Source: Planctomycetaceae bacterium (GTDB lineage: Bacteria > Planctomycetota > Planctomycetia > Pirellulales > Thermoguttaceae). From it: a stretch of 12,219 bases of DNA. The stretch spans positions 1 through 12,219 of the forward strand of contig JAIRPZ010000057.1 in NCBI GenBank assembly GCA_031256755.1. Reading direction: 5' to 3'. Numbering within the stretch: the first letter of the stretch is position 1; each line of letters opens with the position of its first letter. Below are positions 1 to 7,432 of the stretch, piece after piece. A program made the translations under genes and the position numbers. Below the pieces are notes generated by a model that had not been told where the DNA came from, ran no database searches, and saw nothing but the letters and a program-made list of their open reading frames with translations.

Positions 1-73
1 AAAAGTGCTTCCGTCAAAAGCGAAGGCAAGCATACGCCCGCTGTTAAATTGCGAAAATGAATAAATCTCCAAA

Positions 74-502
74 CTACCCGTTTCGTTCTTTTTCAAATTC
101 GATGACATTTCCTTTTTCGTTCCATTGTACACGGGTCACGAAATGTTTAATGAGCAACACTCCCCGACCGGACGGTACCATTTGATTGACCGGATCAGTC
201 GGATCAGCAAGACCGCCCGGATCAAAACCGGGTCCTTCGTCTTCTATACGTACCCAAATTTTGTCCGCATTAACCTTACATTCAAACTTAATTTTTTTCT
301 CCGGGTCGGCTTTATTTCCATGCTGAACGGCATTGGCAAATGCTTCCTCAAGAATGAGTTCGACTGCAAAAAGTTCTCTCTCCGTCCACGGGTCGGCACG
401 CACAACGCTCATCACTTCGCCGATCAAACGGCGGGCAGTCCCCATATCACTGGGAAATGTCTGTGACGTGATCCAAGTCCAAGACGATAATGGTCGACTC
501 AT
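74..502 (-). CDS. Anti-sigma factor serine kinase, RsbW/SpoIIAB type (GHKL ATPase)
   Basis: A short single-domain GHKL ATPase of the RsbW/SpoIIAB class. Such kinases bind a sigma factor or other target and phosphorylate an STAS-domain antagonist, forming a partner switch in the cytoplasm. Visible motifs are the N-box EEAFANAVQHGNK, the G1 box DEGPGFDPGG, and the G2-like glycine motif SGRGVLLIKHF near the C-terminus, followed by a final beta strand (VIEFEKE). The segment DPTDPVNQMVPSGRG is typical of planctomycete members. The frame stays open upstream to 664, but I choose the ATG at 502. It gives 142 residues, the usual family length, and starts just before the WTW...PSD segment that normally begins these proteins. 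The longer reading would overlap the upstream antagonist gene. No clear Shine-Dalgarno sequence precedes 502. The antagonist gene ends 49 bp upstream, and a terminator-like hairpin lies in the gap. The family is clear; the target is unknown. Confidence 0.88.
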   Translation of the reverse strand: MSRPLSSWTWITSQTFPSDMGTARRLIGEVMSVVRADPWTERELFAVELILEEAFANAVQHGNKADPEKKIKFECKVNADKIWVRIEDEGPGFDPGGLADPTDPVNQMVPSGRGVLLIKHFVTRVQWNEKGNVIEFEKERNG

Positions 503-516
503 GGCAGGTACATGCT

Positions 517-562
517 TAAAAACGGACAAACCGGCTTTTCGGCTGCCCAATTTATTTGTCCG
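517..562 (-). terminator. Hairpin plus T-run between the antagonist and kinase genes (terminator or attenuator)
   Basis: Read on the minus strand, CGGACAAA (562-555) is followed by its exact reverse complement TTTGTCCG (530-523) and then by TTTTT (522-518). The 24-nt loop includes a short inner CCG/CGG pairing. The left arm covers the last codons of the antagonist gene and touches its TAA stop (554-552). The T-run ends about 15 nt before the kinase start at 502. This has the layout of an intrinsic terminator placed inside an operon. It could lower kinase expression relative to antagonist, or it could simply be a partial terminator. The stem is only moderately GC-rich. Confidence 0.5.
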
Positions 563-920
563 AAACAACCGTAAAAGCACGAATCCCTTCGTCTTCGTTT
601 CTCTTAATCTGAAAAACGTTGTCAAGCCGCGTGATGCGGAATGCTTCCATGATGTTGTCGTCAATTCCGCAAAGGATGAGCGATGCTTTTGTTTCCTTGG
701 CTTTTTTGTTCAGAGTGATCAAGGCACGGAGGGCGGAACTGGACATGAAAAGCACCCGCTCGAAACTGACAAGCAATTTCCGGCACCCCGGATCGTCCAG
801 CAGCGCAAGGAGTTGGTCTCCCCACTCCTGAATCGATAAATCGTCGTTCAATTTCATATCCAGGGTCGTTGCGATATTTACGTCCGCGACCTTTTTTACA
901 TCAATCCGCTTTTGGCTCAT
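552..920 (-). CDS. Anti-sigma factor antagonist, STAS domain (RsbV/SpoIIAA type)
   Basis: A 122-residue single STAS domain, the length expected for RsbV/SpoIIAA proteins. These bind the anti-sigma kinase when unphosphorylated and release its target; phosphorylation of a conserved serine by the kinase inactivates them. Seen here are the N-terminal beta strand (residues 10-17), LLVSFERVLFMSSSALRALI (49-68) containing the phosphoacceptor loop, and the helix-strand end KETKASLILCGIDDNIMEAF. In SpoIIAA the loop reads FMDSSGL; here it is FMSSSAL, so the aspartate before the acceptor serine is a serine (residue 60) and Ser61 is the likely acceptor. The start at 920 is supported by GGAG eight nucleotides upstream. 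The gene lies 163 bp downstream of the Wzz-like gene on the same strand and 49 bp upstream of the kinase gene, so the pair is almost certainly one partner-switch module. Confidence 0.88.
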   Translation of the reverse strand: MSQKRIDVKKVADVNIATTLDMKLNDDLSIQEWGDQLLALLDDPGCRKLLVSFERVLFMSSSALRALITLNKKAKETKASLILCGIDDNIMEAFRITRLDNVFQIKRNEDEGIRAFTVVSDK

Positions 921-1083
921 TTTTCACTCTCCGTAATCTGCTGATAGTAATTTGGCGGGGATATTACTGCCGGCAAATAACGACACCGGCAACCCGATTG
1001 AGGAATTCTTATTGTACTCCATCAAAAATGAAAAAACACTCCCCCTCCCCCGGCAAAAATGTTTTCCTGATTTTTCTTCCTTG

Positions 1084-3474
1084 TCAATTCGCATATTGAA
1101 GCAGGTGGGAAAGCCGGATTTGTTCGAGTTTATCGGCAAAACCGCCGTCTCTGCCTGCCATCTGGTAGTAGGGTATGTCTTTCACCACAATTCCATCAAC
1201 CGAACTGCCCGTATTCACTAACATCCGATAAACATCTTCCATCGCCGCCAAGACCGTTTCTCCCTGCCTTACACACAGCAGTGTAGAGTCCGTACTTGCC
1301 GACATAATCAGCGATTCTGCCGCATTCGCCGCCGGCGGCAAAACCACCAAAATCAGCGAATACCGTGTTTGCATCGCATCCAGCAACTCCCGGAAGTCGC
1401 CGCTCCCCAACAACTCATACGGCGATACATCCAACTGTCCCGCCGATAACAAGTGTAAATTCGGTTCCTTTTCGTTCATCACCACCGATTCTCCCCAGCG
1501 TGCGCGAAGCGACAAAACATCGGCTAACCCGACTCCCGCCTCTTCATTGCCGAAAAGCAAATGCAAACGTCCCACCCGCATATCGCCGTCAATCAGCAAA
1601 ACCGGATCACGCTTCATCTGTGCCATTGCGACTGCAATCTGCACCGCTAAAAACGTCTTTCCGTCATCGCCGGCAACACTCGCCACCGACAGCGTCCGGC
1701 AATGCCGGAACGGATCGCTCAACAACAAATGGGTACACCAATTATGTACACTTTCCCGATAGCGAGCCAGGCGTTTCTGAAATGCCGAACCATGAATCCA
1801 CGCAACCGGCGGCTCCATAATTTCGCCGACCAGCGCACGAGGTGCCGCCCGCCGAACCTGTGAAGCGTGGTACAGCCGCGGCTTCATCCGCTCAATAACT
1901 ACACCGAAACAAAGCGGTAAAAACGCCATCGCGGCTCCGCCCATTCCCATCATCATGATCTGTCTCATTTTGTTCGGCGTGATCACCACCGGCGAAACCA
2001 GTTGCTGCGTGATCCGATCCGGTGCCTGTTTTTCCGCTGTCAGTGCCGCAATGCGTTCTGAAATGACATCCAGCACTTTGTGAAGACGATTCAATTCCGC
2101 CTTTTTGAAGGCAATGTCTTCGCTCATCCCCGCACTTTGCGAAGCGGATGTCAGCATTTCTTTCTGCTTCTTTTTCAATTCGTCCGACAGTATTTTTTTG
2201 TCGTTGATATCAAGGTCAAGCGTGTACAATTCATATTCCCATTGCATTTTGAGCGAATGCATCACGCTTGCCTCTGCTGACAAACCTTCCGATGCCGGCT
2301 GTTTGCCGCCGTCGCTGGTTTTTTTATCAGGATTCTCCAATTGATCCGCCAATTCTTTGATTTTTTTGTTTAATTCCTGCATACGCGGATCGTTTTTGCT
2401 CATCACGAGTTCCCATTCGCTCTTCTGCTGCTTCAATGCAGCCAGTAGCGTTTTTTTCTCCTTCAGTACCGGATCGCTGTTTGCGATCGCTTGCAGCACG
2501 GTGTCAGGAATACGAATTTTCCCCGGAGAACGAACCCGCTCGGCTAACGCTGCCCGCCGGGCTTCTTTAACAATCAGATCGGCATCATTCATTGCGATTT
2601 CCTTCGCCAGCGATTCTCCCTGCCCTAAACCGCCGACCAATCCGTTTTCGCTCCGTACCGCTCCCGCTCCCGCCGCTTTTTGGCTTTCCGTTTGGATGTA
2701 CTGCTGCATCCGCTGCGCTTCAGTCATATATTTTTGCTTTTCCGTATGCAACACTTGCAGTATTTTTTCCGAATTCGCCTGCGATATATCTGCCGTTTGG
2801 GCAAGATAAATACGGACAACAGATGTCAGCAGCGTTTTCGACGCGTCAGCGTCATTCGTTTCGATGCTGACATTCACAAATTCCGCGCGTTTTTCCCGAC
2901 TGACACGAAGTTTTTTGGTCAACCAACTGAGCGAGTCAATTTCACGCTTCACACAAGGCAGGTCTTTAATATCCGGTTCAAGCAGTACAGGTGCTAACAC
3001 GAAGGGACTCCGCATTGTGGCGATTTGCGTGCCGACAAAATCTTCGTACCCGCTGCCGTCGCTTGATGAAAAAATGAGGTTCTGTTGGGTAAACCGGATT
3101 CGGAGCATTGTTTTCGCTTCATATTGCAGCGGAAACATAAAGAAAACCGCTCCGGCAGCGAGGAAACCGCAAATTAAACCAAGCGGAACCGTCCATTTCC
3201 AATGCCGTTTAAGACCGGACAAAACCAGCAAAAGAAGGATTTGCGGGGTGAGTTTGGCGGATTCAACCGGATCAATCATCGGAACGGCACCGCCGGTGTA
3301 GGGCTGCTCCGGTGCAGAAGCGTATCCGTTGATATTGGTATTGCCGTATTCTTGCGGCGGATAGTTCGGCTGCTGTACAGGGGCGGCATCAACGGGATCG
3401 ATGCCGGCGGAGGGCGAAATTTCGCTGCCGTAGTCCGGCTCTCCGTTGCTGGCTGGCGTTTGATCTTGCGGCAT
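1084..3474 (-). CDS. Wzz / BY-kinase-like exopolysaccharide co-polymerase and chain-length regulator
   Basis: A 796-residue inner-membrane protein with the layout of the Wzc/EpsB polysaccharide co-polymerases. In order: a Pro/Gln/Asn-rich cytoplasmic tail (residues 1-75); a first membrane segment (about 94-116); a Wzz domain and long coiled-coil periplasmic region with many Lys/Glu/Gln helices (about 117-490); a second membrane segment (about 505-527); and a CpsD/BY-kinase-like P-loop ATPase (about 570-796). The ATPase has a Walker A variant AGDDGKTF (601-608) and an intact Walker A' LLIDGDMR (626-633). The Walker B strand reads ILVVLPPAA, with Leu where the family normally has Asp before PP. 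The C-terminus has one tyrosine (LLQYAN) instead of a Tyr-rich cluster. Start: AAGGA eight nucleotides before the ATG at 3474 makes it preferable to an in-frame ATG at 3543. I infer a role in polymer length or export; kinase activity is doubtful. No glycosyltransferase genes are visible. Confidence 0.85.
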   Translation of the reverse strand: MPQDQTPASNGEPDYGSEISPSAGIDPVDAAPVQQPNYPPQEYGNTNINGYASAPEQPYTGGAVPMIDPVESAKLTPQILLLLVLSGLKRHWKWTVPLGLICGFLAAGAVFFMFPLQYEAKTMLRIRFTQQNLIFSSSDGSGYEDFVGTQIATMRSPFVLAPVLLEPDIKDLPCVKREIDSLSWLTKKLRVSREKRAEFVNVSIETNDADASKTLLTSVVRIYLAQTADISQANSEKILQVLHTEKQKYMTEAQRMQQYIQTESQKAAGAGAVRSENGLVGGLGQGESLAKEIAMNDADLIVKEARRAALAERVRSPGKIRIPDTVLQAIANSDPVLKEKKTLLAALKQQKSEWELVMSKNDPRMQELNKKIKELADQLENPDKKTSDGGKQPASEGLSAEASVMHSLKMQWEYELYTLDLDINDKKILSDELKKKQKEMLTSASQSAGMSEDIAFKKAELNRLHKVLDVISERIAALTAEKQAPDRITQQLVSPVVITPNKMRQIMMMGMGGAAMAFLPLCFGVVIERMKPRLYHASQVRRAAPRALVGEIMEPPVAWIHGSAFQKRLARYRESVHNWCTHLLLSDPFRHCRTLSVASVAGDDGKTFLAVQIAVAMAQMKRDPVLLIDGDMRVGRLHLLFGNEEAGVGLADVLSLRARWGESVVMNEKEPNLHLLSAGQLDVSPYELLGSGDFRELLDAMQTRYSLILVVLPPAANAAESLIMSASTDSTLLCVRQGETVLAAMEDVYRMLVNTGSSVDGIVVKDIPYYQMAGRDGGFADKLEQIRLSHLLQYAN

Positions 3475-3678
3475 AGTTGTTTTCCTTATCCGAATTCTTT
3501 CTTCATTATCGGCAAAAATCCTGCTTTGGTTAAATCGTTGCATGGCGGGATACTCTGCCTATTTTGCCCCGCACTCAACGATTAACGTCTCCATTGTAGC
3601 ACATTTCCTGCAAAAAATAACGGGTTGATTCAATTTTTTCGGCAAACTCGCCGATACAATCCCTACATTCCCCCTAAT

Positions 3679-4389
3679 ATGATACGCGCAAACATGTTCA
3701 AACCGATCGCCGTCCTGTTTTTTACGGGAACGTTTTTTTGTATTTCTTCGGTTTATATTTCTTCGGTGCCGGCACAAACCGGCTCACTTTCCGGTACGCC
3801 GGCATTGCTTTCCCGCAGCGGCAAACCGATGAAAATGACCGAAGCATCACTCACTTTTCAGGCACCGCCCCGGCAAAAGGTCTTTCAAATCGGCGATATT
3901 ATTTACGTCCATGTCAAAGAGGAAATGACATATAACAATTCTGCAAACAATCAGCGGAAAAAAAATATTGAAACGGAAGCACGGATCACGTATTGGTCGA
4001 AAATTTCCGGTTTTCTGAAACTGCCTGTTTCGGCGGGTGCCGGCGGGACGCTGCCGGAAATCGGCGGTGAAATTGACCATAAAACGCAAAATCAGGGACG
4101 GATGACCCGAAAAGAAACACTGGAACTGCGGATGCCCTGCCGGGTGACCTCCATCGAAGACAACGGCAACCTTCGGATCGAAGGAGATAAGGAATGGCAA
4201 TTCGGCGAAGAAGGAAGCGTCCTGTATGTCAGCGGCGTAATTCGTCCCGACACAATCGGACAGGACTTTTCCGTCCGATCCGATCAGATCAGTGAATTTG
4301 CGATTAAAAACATTCCGAGCGGTAATGTCTATGATACTGTCCGCCGACCGTGGGGAACACGGCTGATTGAACAATTGAAGCCGTTTTAG
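3679..4389 (+). CDS. flgH: Flagellar basal-body L-ring protein FlgH
   Basis: This encodes the outer-membrane L-ring subunit that, with the FlgI P-ring, forms the bushing for the flagellar rod in Gram-negative bacteria. A hydrophobic N-terminal signal (MFKPIAVLFFTGTFFCISS) leads to a probable signal-peptidase I site around SSVPA-QTG. Downstream are family features: KVFQIGDIIYVHVKE, a long RKKNIETEARITYWSK stretch, RMPCRVTSIEDNGNLRIEG, VLYVSGVIRPDTIGQDFSV, and the C-terminal SGNVYDTVRRPWGTRLI. FlgH is usually a lipoprotein; the one signal-region Cys is preceded by FF, which is not a convincing lipobox. The ATGs at 3679 and 3694 both place the signal peptide properly, and the frame opens further upstream at 3625; I see no strong Shine-Dalgarno sequence for any of them. 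The gene is alone, diverging from the Wzz-like gene and converging on proC, with no flgA, flgI or rod genes in the window. Confidence 0.85.
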   Translation: MIRANMFKPIAVLFFTGTFFCISSVYISSVPAQTGSLSGTPALLSRSGKPMKMTEASLTFQAPPRQKVFQIGDIIYVHVKEEMTYNNSANNQRKKNIETEARITYWSKISGFLKLPVSAGAGGTLPEIGGEIDHKTQNQGRMTRKETLELRMPCRVTSIEDNGNLRIEGDKEWQFGEEGSVLYVSGVIRPDTIGQDFSVRSDQISEFAIKNIPSGNVYDTVRRPWGTRLIEQLKPF

Positions 4390-4397
4390 AAACGTAT

Positions 4398-5216
4398 TTA
4401 TTGTTCCGCTCCTAATTCTCTGGAGCGGAGCGTTGCGGTTTCAACCGCCCCGATAAGTGCCGCCCGGAAACCGGATTGTTCCAACGAATGTACCGCACTA
4501 ATGGTTGTTCCGCGCGGGCTGCACACCTTATCCTTCAACACGCTTGGATGATCACTTGTATTGAGGACAACCTTTGCCGATCCGAAAACAGTGTGGGCGG
4601 CAAGTTGCAGAGCGTGTTCGCGGGACAATCCCATTTTGACACCGCCGTCTGCCATCGCTTCAATCATCATATAAACATAAGCCGGTCCGCTTCCAGATAA
4701 TCCCGCGACCGCATCAAGTTGCCGTTCAGGAAACTGAATCGCTATGCCGACCGTTGTCAGCAGATCGGTTGCCAATTTGACATCTTCCGGTTTCGCTCCT
4801 TCCGAAACACAGAAACCGCTCACGCCTGCACCGACCAGACAAGGCGTATTCGGCATAACCCGAACCAGCCGGGCCGTATTGCCGATTTCTTTGAGATAGG
4901 TTTGAATCGGAATTCCGGCGGCAATCGTGATCCAAAGCGGATTATTGCCGTGGGCGCGGAGCGAACCGATTTCATGCAGGACTTCTCCCATTTGCTGCGG
5001 CTTAACAGCAAGAAAAACCACATCGGTGCCGGAAACAAGTTCTTTGACAGAGCCCGTTCTTGTCCCTCCCGTTTGATCCGTAAATTTGTGGGCGGCTTCG
5101 GTACTGGTATCGTAACCGAAAAGACGCTGCGCGGTAATGATTTGCGCTTGAAGAAAACCGCGGGACAAGGCTCTTGCCATGTGTCCCGTTCCGATAAAAC
5201 CAATACGTTTATCCAT
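4398..5216 (-). CDS. proC: Pyrroline-5-carboxylate reductase
   Basis: A 272-residue cytoplasmic enzyme of the usual ProC length. It catalyses the last step of proline synthesis, NAD(P)H-dependent reduction of 1-pyrroline-5-carboxylate to L-proline. The N-terminal Rossmann motif is GFIGTGHMA (residues 6-14), followed by DVVFLAVKPQQ (65-75), VRVMPNTPCLVGAG (118-131) and the dimerisation/active-site signature AGLSGSGPAYVYMMIEA (171-187). The late motif normally written SPGGTT reads SPRGTT (233-238), an Arg for Gly change in a loop close to the active site. The start ATG at 5216 places the Rossmann strand correctly; no Shine-Dalgarno sequence is evident. It is separated by 82 bp from the rhaB stop upstream on the same strand and converges on flgH with 8 bp between stop codons. 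No other proline genes are nearby, which is common for proC. Confidence 0.95.
   Translation of the reverse strand: MDKRIGFIGTGHMARALSRGFLQAQIITAQRLFGYDTSTEAAHKFTDQTGGTRTGSVKELVSGTDVVFLAVKPQQMGEVLHEIGSLRAHGNNPLWITIAAGIPIQTYLKEIGNTARLVRVMPNTPCLVGAGVSGFCVSEGAKPEDVKLATDLLTTVGIAIQFPERQLDAVAGLSGSGPAYVYMMIEAMADGGVKMGLSREHALQLAAHTVFGSAKVVLNTSDHPSVLKDKVCSPRGTTISAVHSLEQSGFRAALIGAVETATLRSRELGAEQ
4403..4431 (+). terminator. Hairpin at the convergent flgH/proC 3' ends
   Basis: CCGCTCC (4406-4412) and GGAGCGG (4422-4428) form a perfect 7-bp stem with a 9-nt loop. It extends outward by an A-T pair, a G-T wobble and a G-C pair to 10 bp (4403-4431). It starts 13 nt after the flgH stop codon and lies inside the last codons of proC. 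A strong GC stem at this point fits a shared terminator for two convergent genes. No clean T-run follows on either strand, so it may instead act as an mRNA 3'-end stabiliser. Confidence 0.45.
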
Positions 5217-5298
5217 TGTGCTGTCTGTAAAAATACTGTTTTATAATATCTCTGATTCCTTTAATCCTTCTCCAATCTAACCGAAAAGCCGGAAAAAT

Positions 5299-6777
5299 TC
5301 AAGACGATTTTAAGAACCGTTCATACGCATCGTGCCATTCGGCGGGGTTTTGCGGAAGGTATTCCGTCACCTCAAAACTTTTCTGAATAATTTGACGTGC
5401 TTCGGAAATGTCCGCCGCATCACCAAGGGCGATTGCCTGCATCATAATGTTGCCTGCGGCCGTTGCCTCAACCGGTCCCGCAACCACACGCCGCCGGCAC
5501 GCATTCGCCGCCGCCTGACAAAGCAGTTTGTTCTTCGTGCCGCCGCCGACAATATGCACCGTTTCTATCCACGTGTCCGTGATTTTTTCACACATTTCCA
5601 GCACGTGCCGGAACTTCATCGCAATACTGTCCAGCGCACACCGCAAAACCGCTCCTTCATTTTCCGGCACCGGCTGCCCTGACCGGCGGCAGAATTCCGC
5701 AACCGCTTTCGGCATATCGGTCGGTGTCAGAAAATCGCGGTGGTCCGGATTGATAAAGGAACGAAGCGGTGCCGCCGATTCCGTCAGTGCGGTGATGTCG
5801 TCCCACGACAGCGGTTCGGTGCGGTGTTCGTTCCAAACACGGCGGCATTCCTGCAACAGCCACATTCCGGTAATGTTTTTCAGTATCCGCGTTGTCCCGG
5901 CAACGCCGCCTTCGTTGGTAAAGTTTAATTCTTCAACCGTGCTGTTGATGAGCGGATTCGGCGATTCGATTCCCATTAACGCCCACGTTCCCAAACTGAT
6001 GTAAGCCCATGTTGCGTCCGGTTTTGCCGGAACGGACAAGACCGCCGAAGCGGTGTCGTGCGAGCCGGGCAGAATAACTTTCGCTGAAGTTAAACCGGTC
6101 GTTTCGGCAAGTTCTTTCCGCAGAAAACCGAGAATGGTTCCGGCAGGCGAAACCGGCTGCAAAAAACCGGTCGGCAAACCGAAAGATTTTAGCATTGACG
6201 TTGCCCAGTTCCCTGCTGTCGGGTCGTAAAATTGCGTGGTGGATGCGTTGGTCAATTCGTTGCTTTTCTCGCCGCTCAAAAGATAATGAAACAAATCCGG
6301 CATCATGAGGAATGTGCCGGCAACGTCAAGAAGCGGCGATTGGTTCTGCTGCATTGCCAGCAGTTGATACAGCGAATTGAACTGCATAAACTGCAAGCCG
6401 GTCTGTTGAAAAATCGTGCGGCGGGACACTTTTTGAAATGCTTTTTCCATGATGCCGTCTGTGCGGGCATCGCGGTAGCAAACGGGGTTGGCGAGGAGTT
6501 GTCCGTCTTTGCCGAGAAAGCCGAAGTCCACGCCCCACGTATCGACACCGGCACTGACGATGCTGCTGCCGAATTTGGCACCGGCAATCTGTAAACCGGT
6601 TTTGATGTGTGTCCAGAGCGAGGGGAGATTCCAATAAAGCGTACCGGCAATATCAACGGGGCCGTTTTCAAAGCGGTAAATTTCTTCAATCTGTAATTTT
6701 TCTCCGTCAAAATGCCCGGCCATCAGCCGTCCGCTTGACGCTCCCGCATCAACGGCAAGATAGGTTTTGTGTTTCAT
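5299..6777 (-). CDS. rhaB: Rhamnulokinase, FGGY carbohydrate kinase
   Basis: A 492-residue cytosolic FGGY kinase that phosphorylates L-rhamnulose to L-rhamnulose-1-phosphate in L-rhamnose degradation. The N-terminal phosphate-binding motif AVDAGASSGRLM (residues 8-19) is of the rhamnulokinase type. It is followed by VDTWGVDFGFL (78-88), the substrate-side YRDARTDG (101-108), GSHDTASAV (238-246) with the likely catalytic base Asp241, SLGTWALMGIE (261-271), and the C-terminal adenosine motif IVGGGTKNKLLCQ (409-421). The start at 6777 is chosen because AGAAGG lies eight nucleotides upstream; an in-frame ATG at 6813 would add 12 poorly conserved residues. Rhamnulokinases normally sit beside isomerase and aldolase genes (rhaA, rhaD), but neither is in this window. 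Assignment as rhamnulokinase rather than another FGGY kinase rests on the DAGASSGR and VDTWGVDF motifs. Confidence 0.93.
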   Translation of the reverse strand: MKHKTYLAVDAGASSGRLMAGHFDGEKLQIEEIYRFENGPVDIAGTLYWNLPSLWTHIKTGLQIAGAKFGSSIVSAGVDTWGVDFGFLGKDGQLLANPVCYRDARTDGIMEKAFQKVSRRTIFQQTGLQFMQFNSLYQLLAMQQNQSPLLDVAGTFLMMPDLFHYLLSGEKSNELTNASTTQFYDPTAGNWATSMLKSFGLPTGFLQPVSPAGTILGFLRKELAETTGLTSAKVILPGSHDTASAVLSVPAKPDATWAYISLGTWALMGIESPNPLINSTVEELNFTNEGGVAGTTRILKNITGMWLLQECRRVWNEHRTEPLSWDDITALTESAAPLRSFINPDHRDFLTPTDMPKAVAEFCRRSGQPVPENEGAVLRCALDSIAMKFRHVLEMCEKITDTWIETVHIVGGGTKNKLLCQAAANACRRRVVAGPVEATAAGNIMMQAIALGDAADISEARQIIQKSFEVTEYLPQNPAEWHDAYERFLKSS

Positions 6778-6899
6778 CGTTCTTACCTTCTTATTTTTTG
6801 TGCGTCCGTCCATTGTATTTGGTTATTGTAAGGGAAAATCACCGGCAGCGGGAGAGGGGCGGCAGCGGTAGGCTGATTTTTCCCGGTTTTGTCTTAAAC

Positions 6900-7330
6900 C
6901 TATTGTATGAACCAATGGCAGCCGAAAAACCAGTAATTGATTGTCAATCCGATGACGATTTTGTGCATTCGTCCCGTTTTGGAAAAGCGAATCCCTTTGC
7001 GAACAAACCGGTTACCCCAAGTATGCAAGGATAAATACTTACGCGTGTTCTTTTTGCTGATTACTGATATTTGTTCGAATCTATTCTTTTGTCATAGGTC
7101 TAATTGCTGTTATTCCCATCTCATCTGTTTCAACCCGGATCTTACCGCAGGAACGTGCCTTGAAGTCTTCTTTGTTAACGTTGCTGATGTTGTAGGTGTA
7201 TTCCATGTAAAATATTGTGAGCGAACATTCGGTATTTTTGCAGATGTATCGCTGCTTGCTATTGCAGATTCCGTATTTTCCTACTTTTTTCGCTGCGGCA
7301 ATACGGGCATTGGAGAACAATGAAAGTCAT
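6900..7330 (-). pseudogene. Decayed IS1-family transposase (InsA zinc ribbon plus InsB C-terminus)
   Basis: No intact gene lies between 6778 and 7490, but the minus strand holds pieces of an IS1-type transposase. From an ATG at 7330 one frame reads MTFIVLQCPYCRSEK. At a run of six A (7290-7285) the sense shifts to the next frame, VGKYGICNSKQRYICKNTEC followed by SLTIFYMEYTYN. Together these make a CxxC...C....C zinc ribbon like InsA, and removing one A restores it. The second frame runs on through VETDEM, possibly the first catalytic Asp region, to a TAG at 7081. A third frame (about 7093-6900) carries KKNTRKYLSLHTW, NRFVRKGIRFSKTGRMHK and IVIGLTINYWFFG, the typical InsB C-terminus. Most of the DDE core is missing: about 430 bp remains, against roughly 700 bp for an intact transposase. 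I could not define terminal repeats. The family call is by motif recognition. Confidence 0.72.
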
Positions 7331-7432
7331 GCGTAAGTCATCCTTGACGGGTATGAATTGTATCTTATCATCTATTAACAAATTCCAGAAAAAACAGCAA
7401 GACAACTGGTTTCAGACAAGACAAACAGGCTA

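Noticed and set aside
1..72. Possible start of another minus-strand gene at the left edge (MLAFAFDGSTF from 33)
   Set aside because: Only 11 codons are visible before the window ends and no ribosome-binding site decides it.
503..664. N-terminal extension of the anti-sigma kinase from 664
   Set aside because: It overlaps the antagonist gene and the hairpin and adds basic residues with no family counterpart.
333..839. 168-codon plus-strand open frame over the partner-switch genes
   Set aside because: It is antisense to two well-supported genes and shows no protein-like motifs.
2357..2809. Hydrophobic Ser/Cys/Phe-rich plus-strand open frames inside the Wzz-like gene
   Set aside because: They are antisense translations of Lys/Glu-rich coiled-coil codons, which give such composition.
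3475..3543. Start of the Wzz-like protein at 3543
   Set aside because: The ATG at 3474 has a good AAGGA at proper spacing; the upstream one does not.
3593..3660. TACAAT -10-like boxes on both strands between flgH and the Wzz-like gene
   Set aside because: Neither has a convincing -35 box at 16-18 bp, so I do not call promoters.
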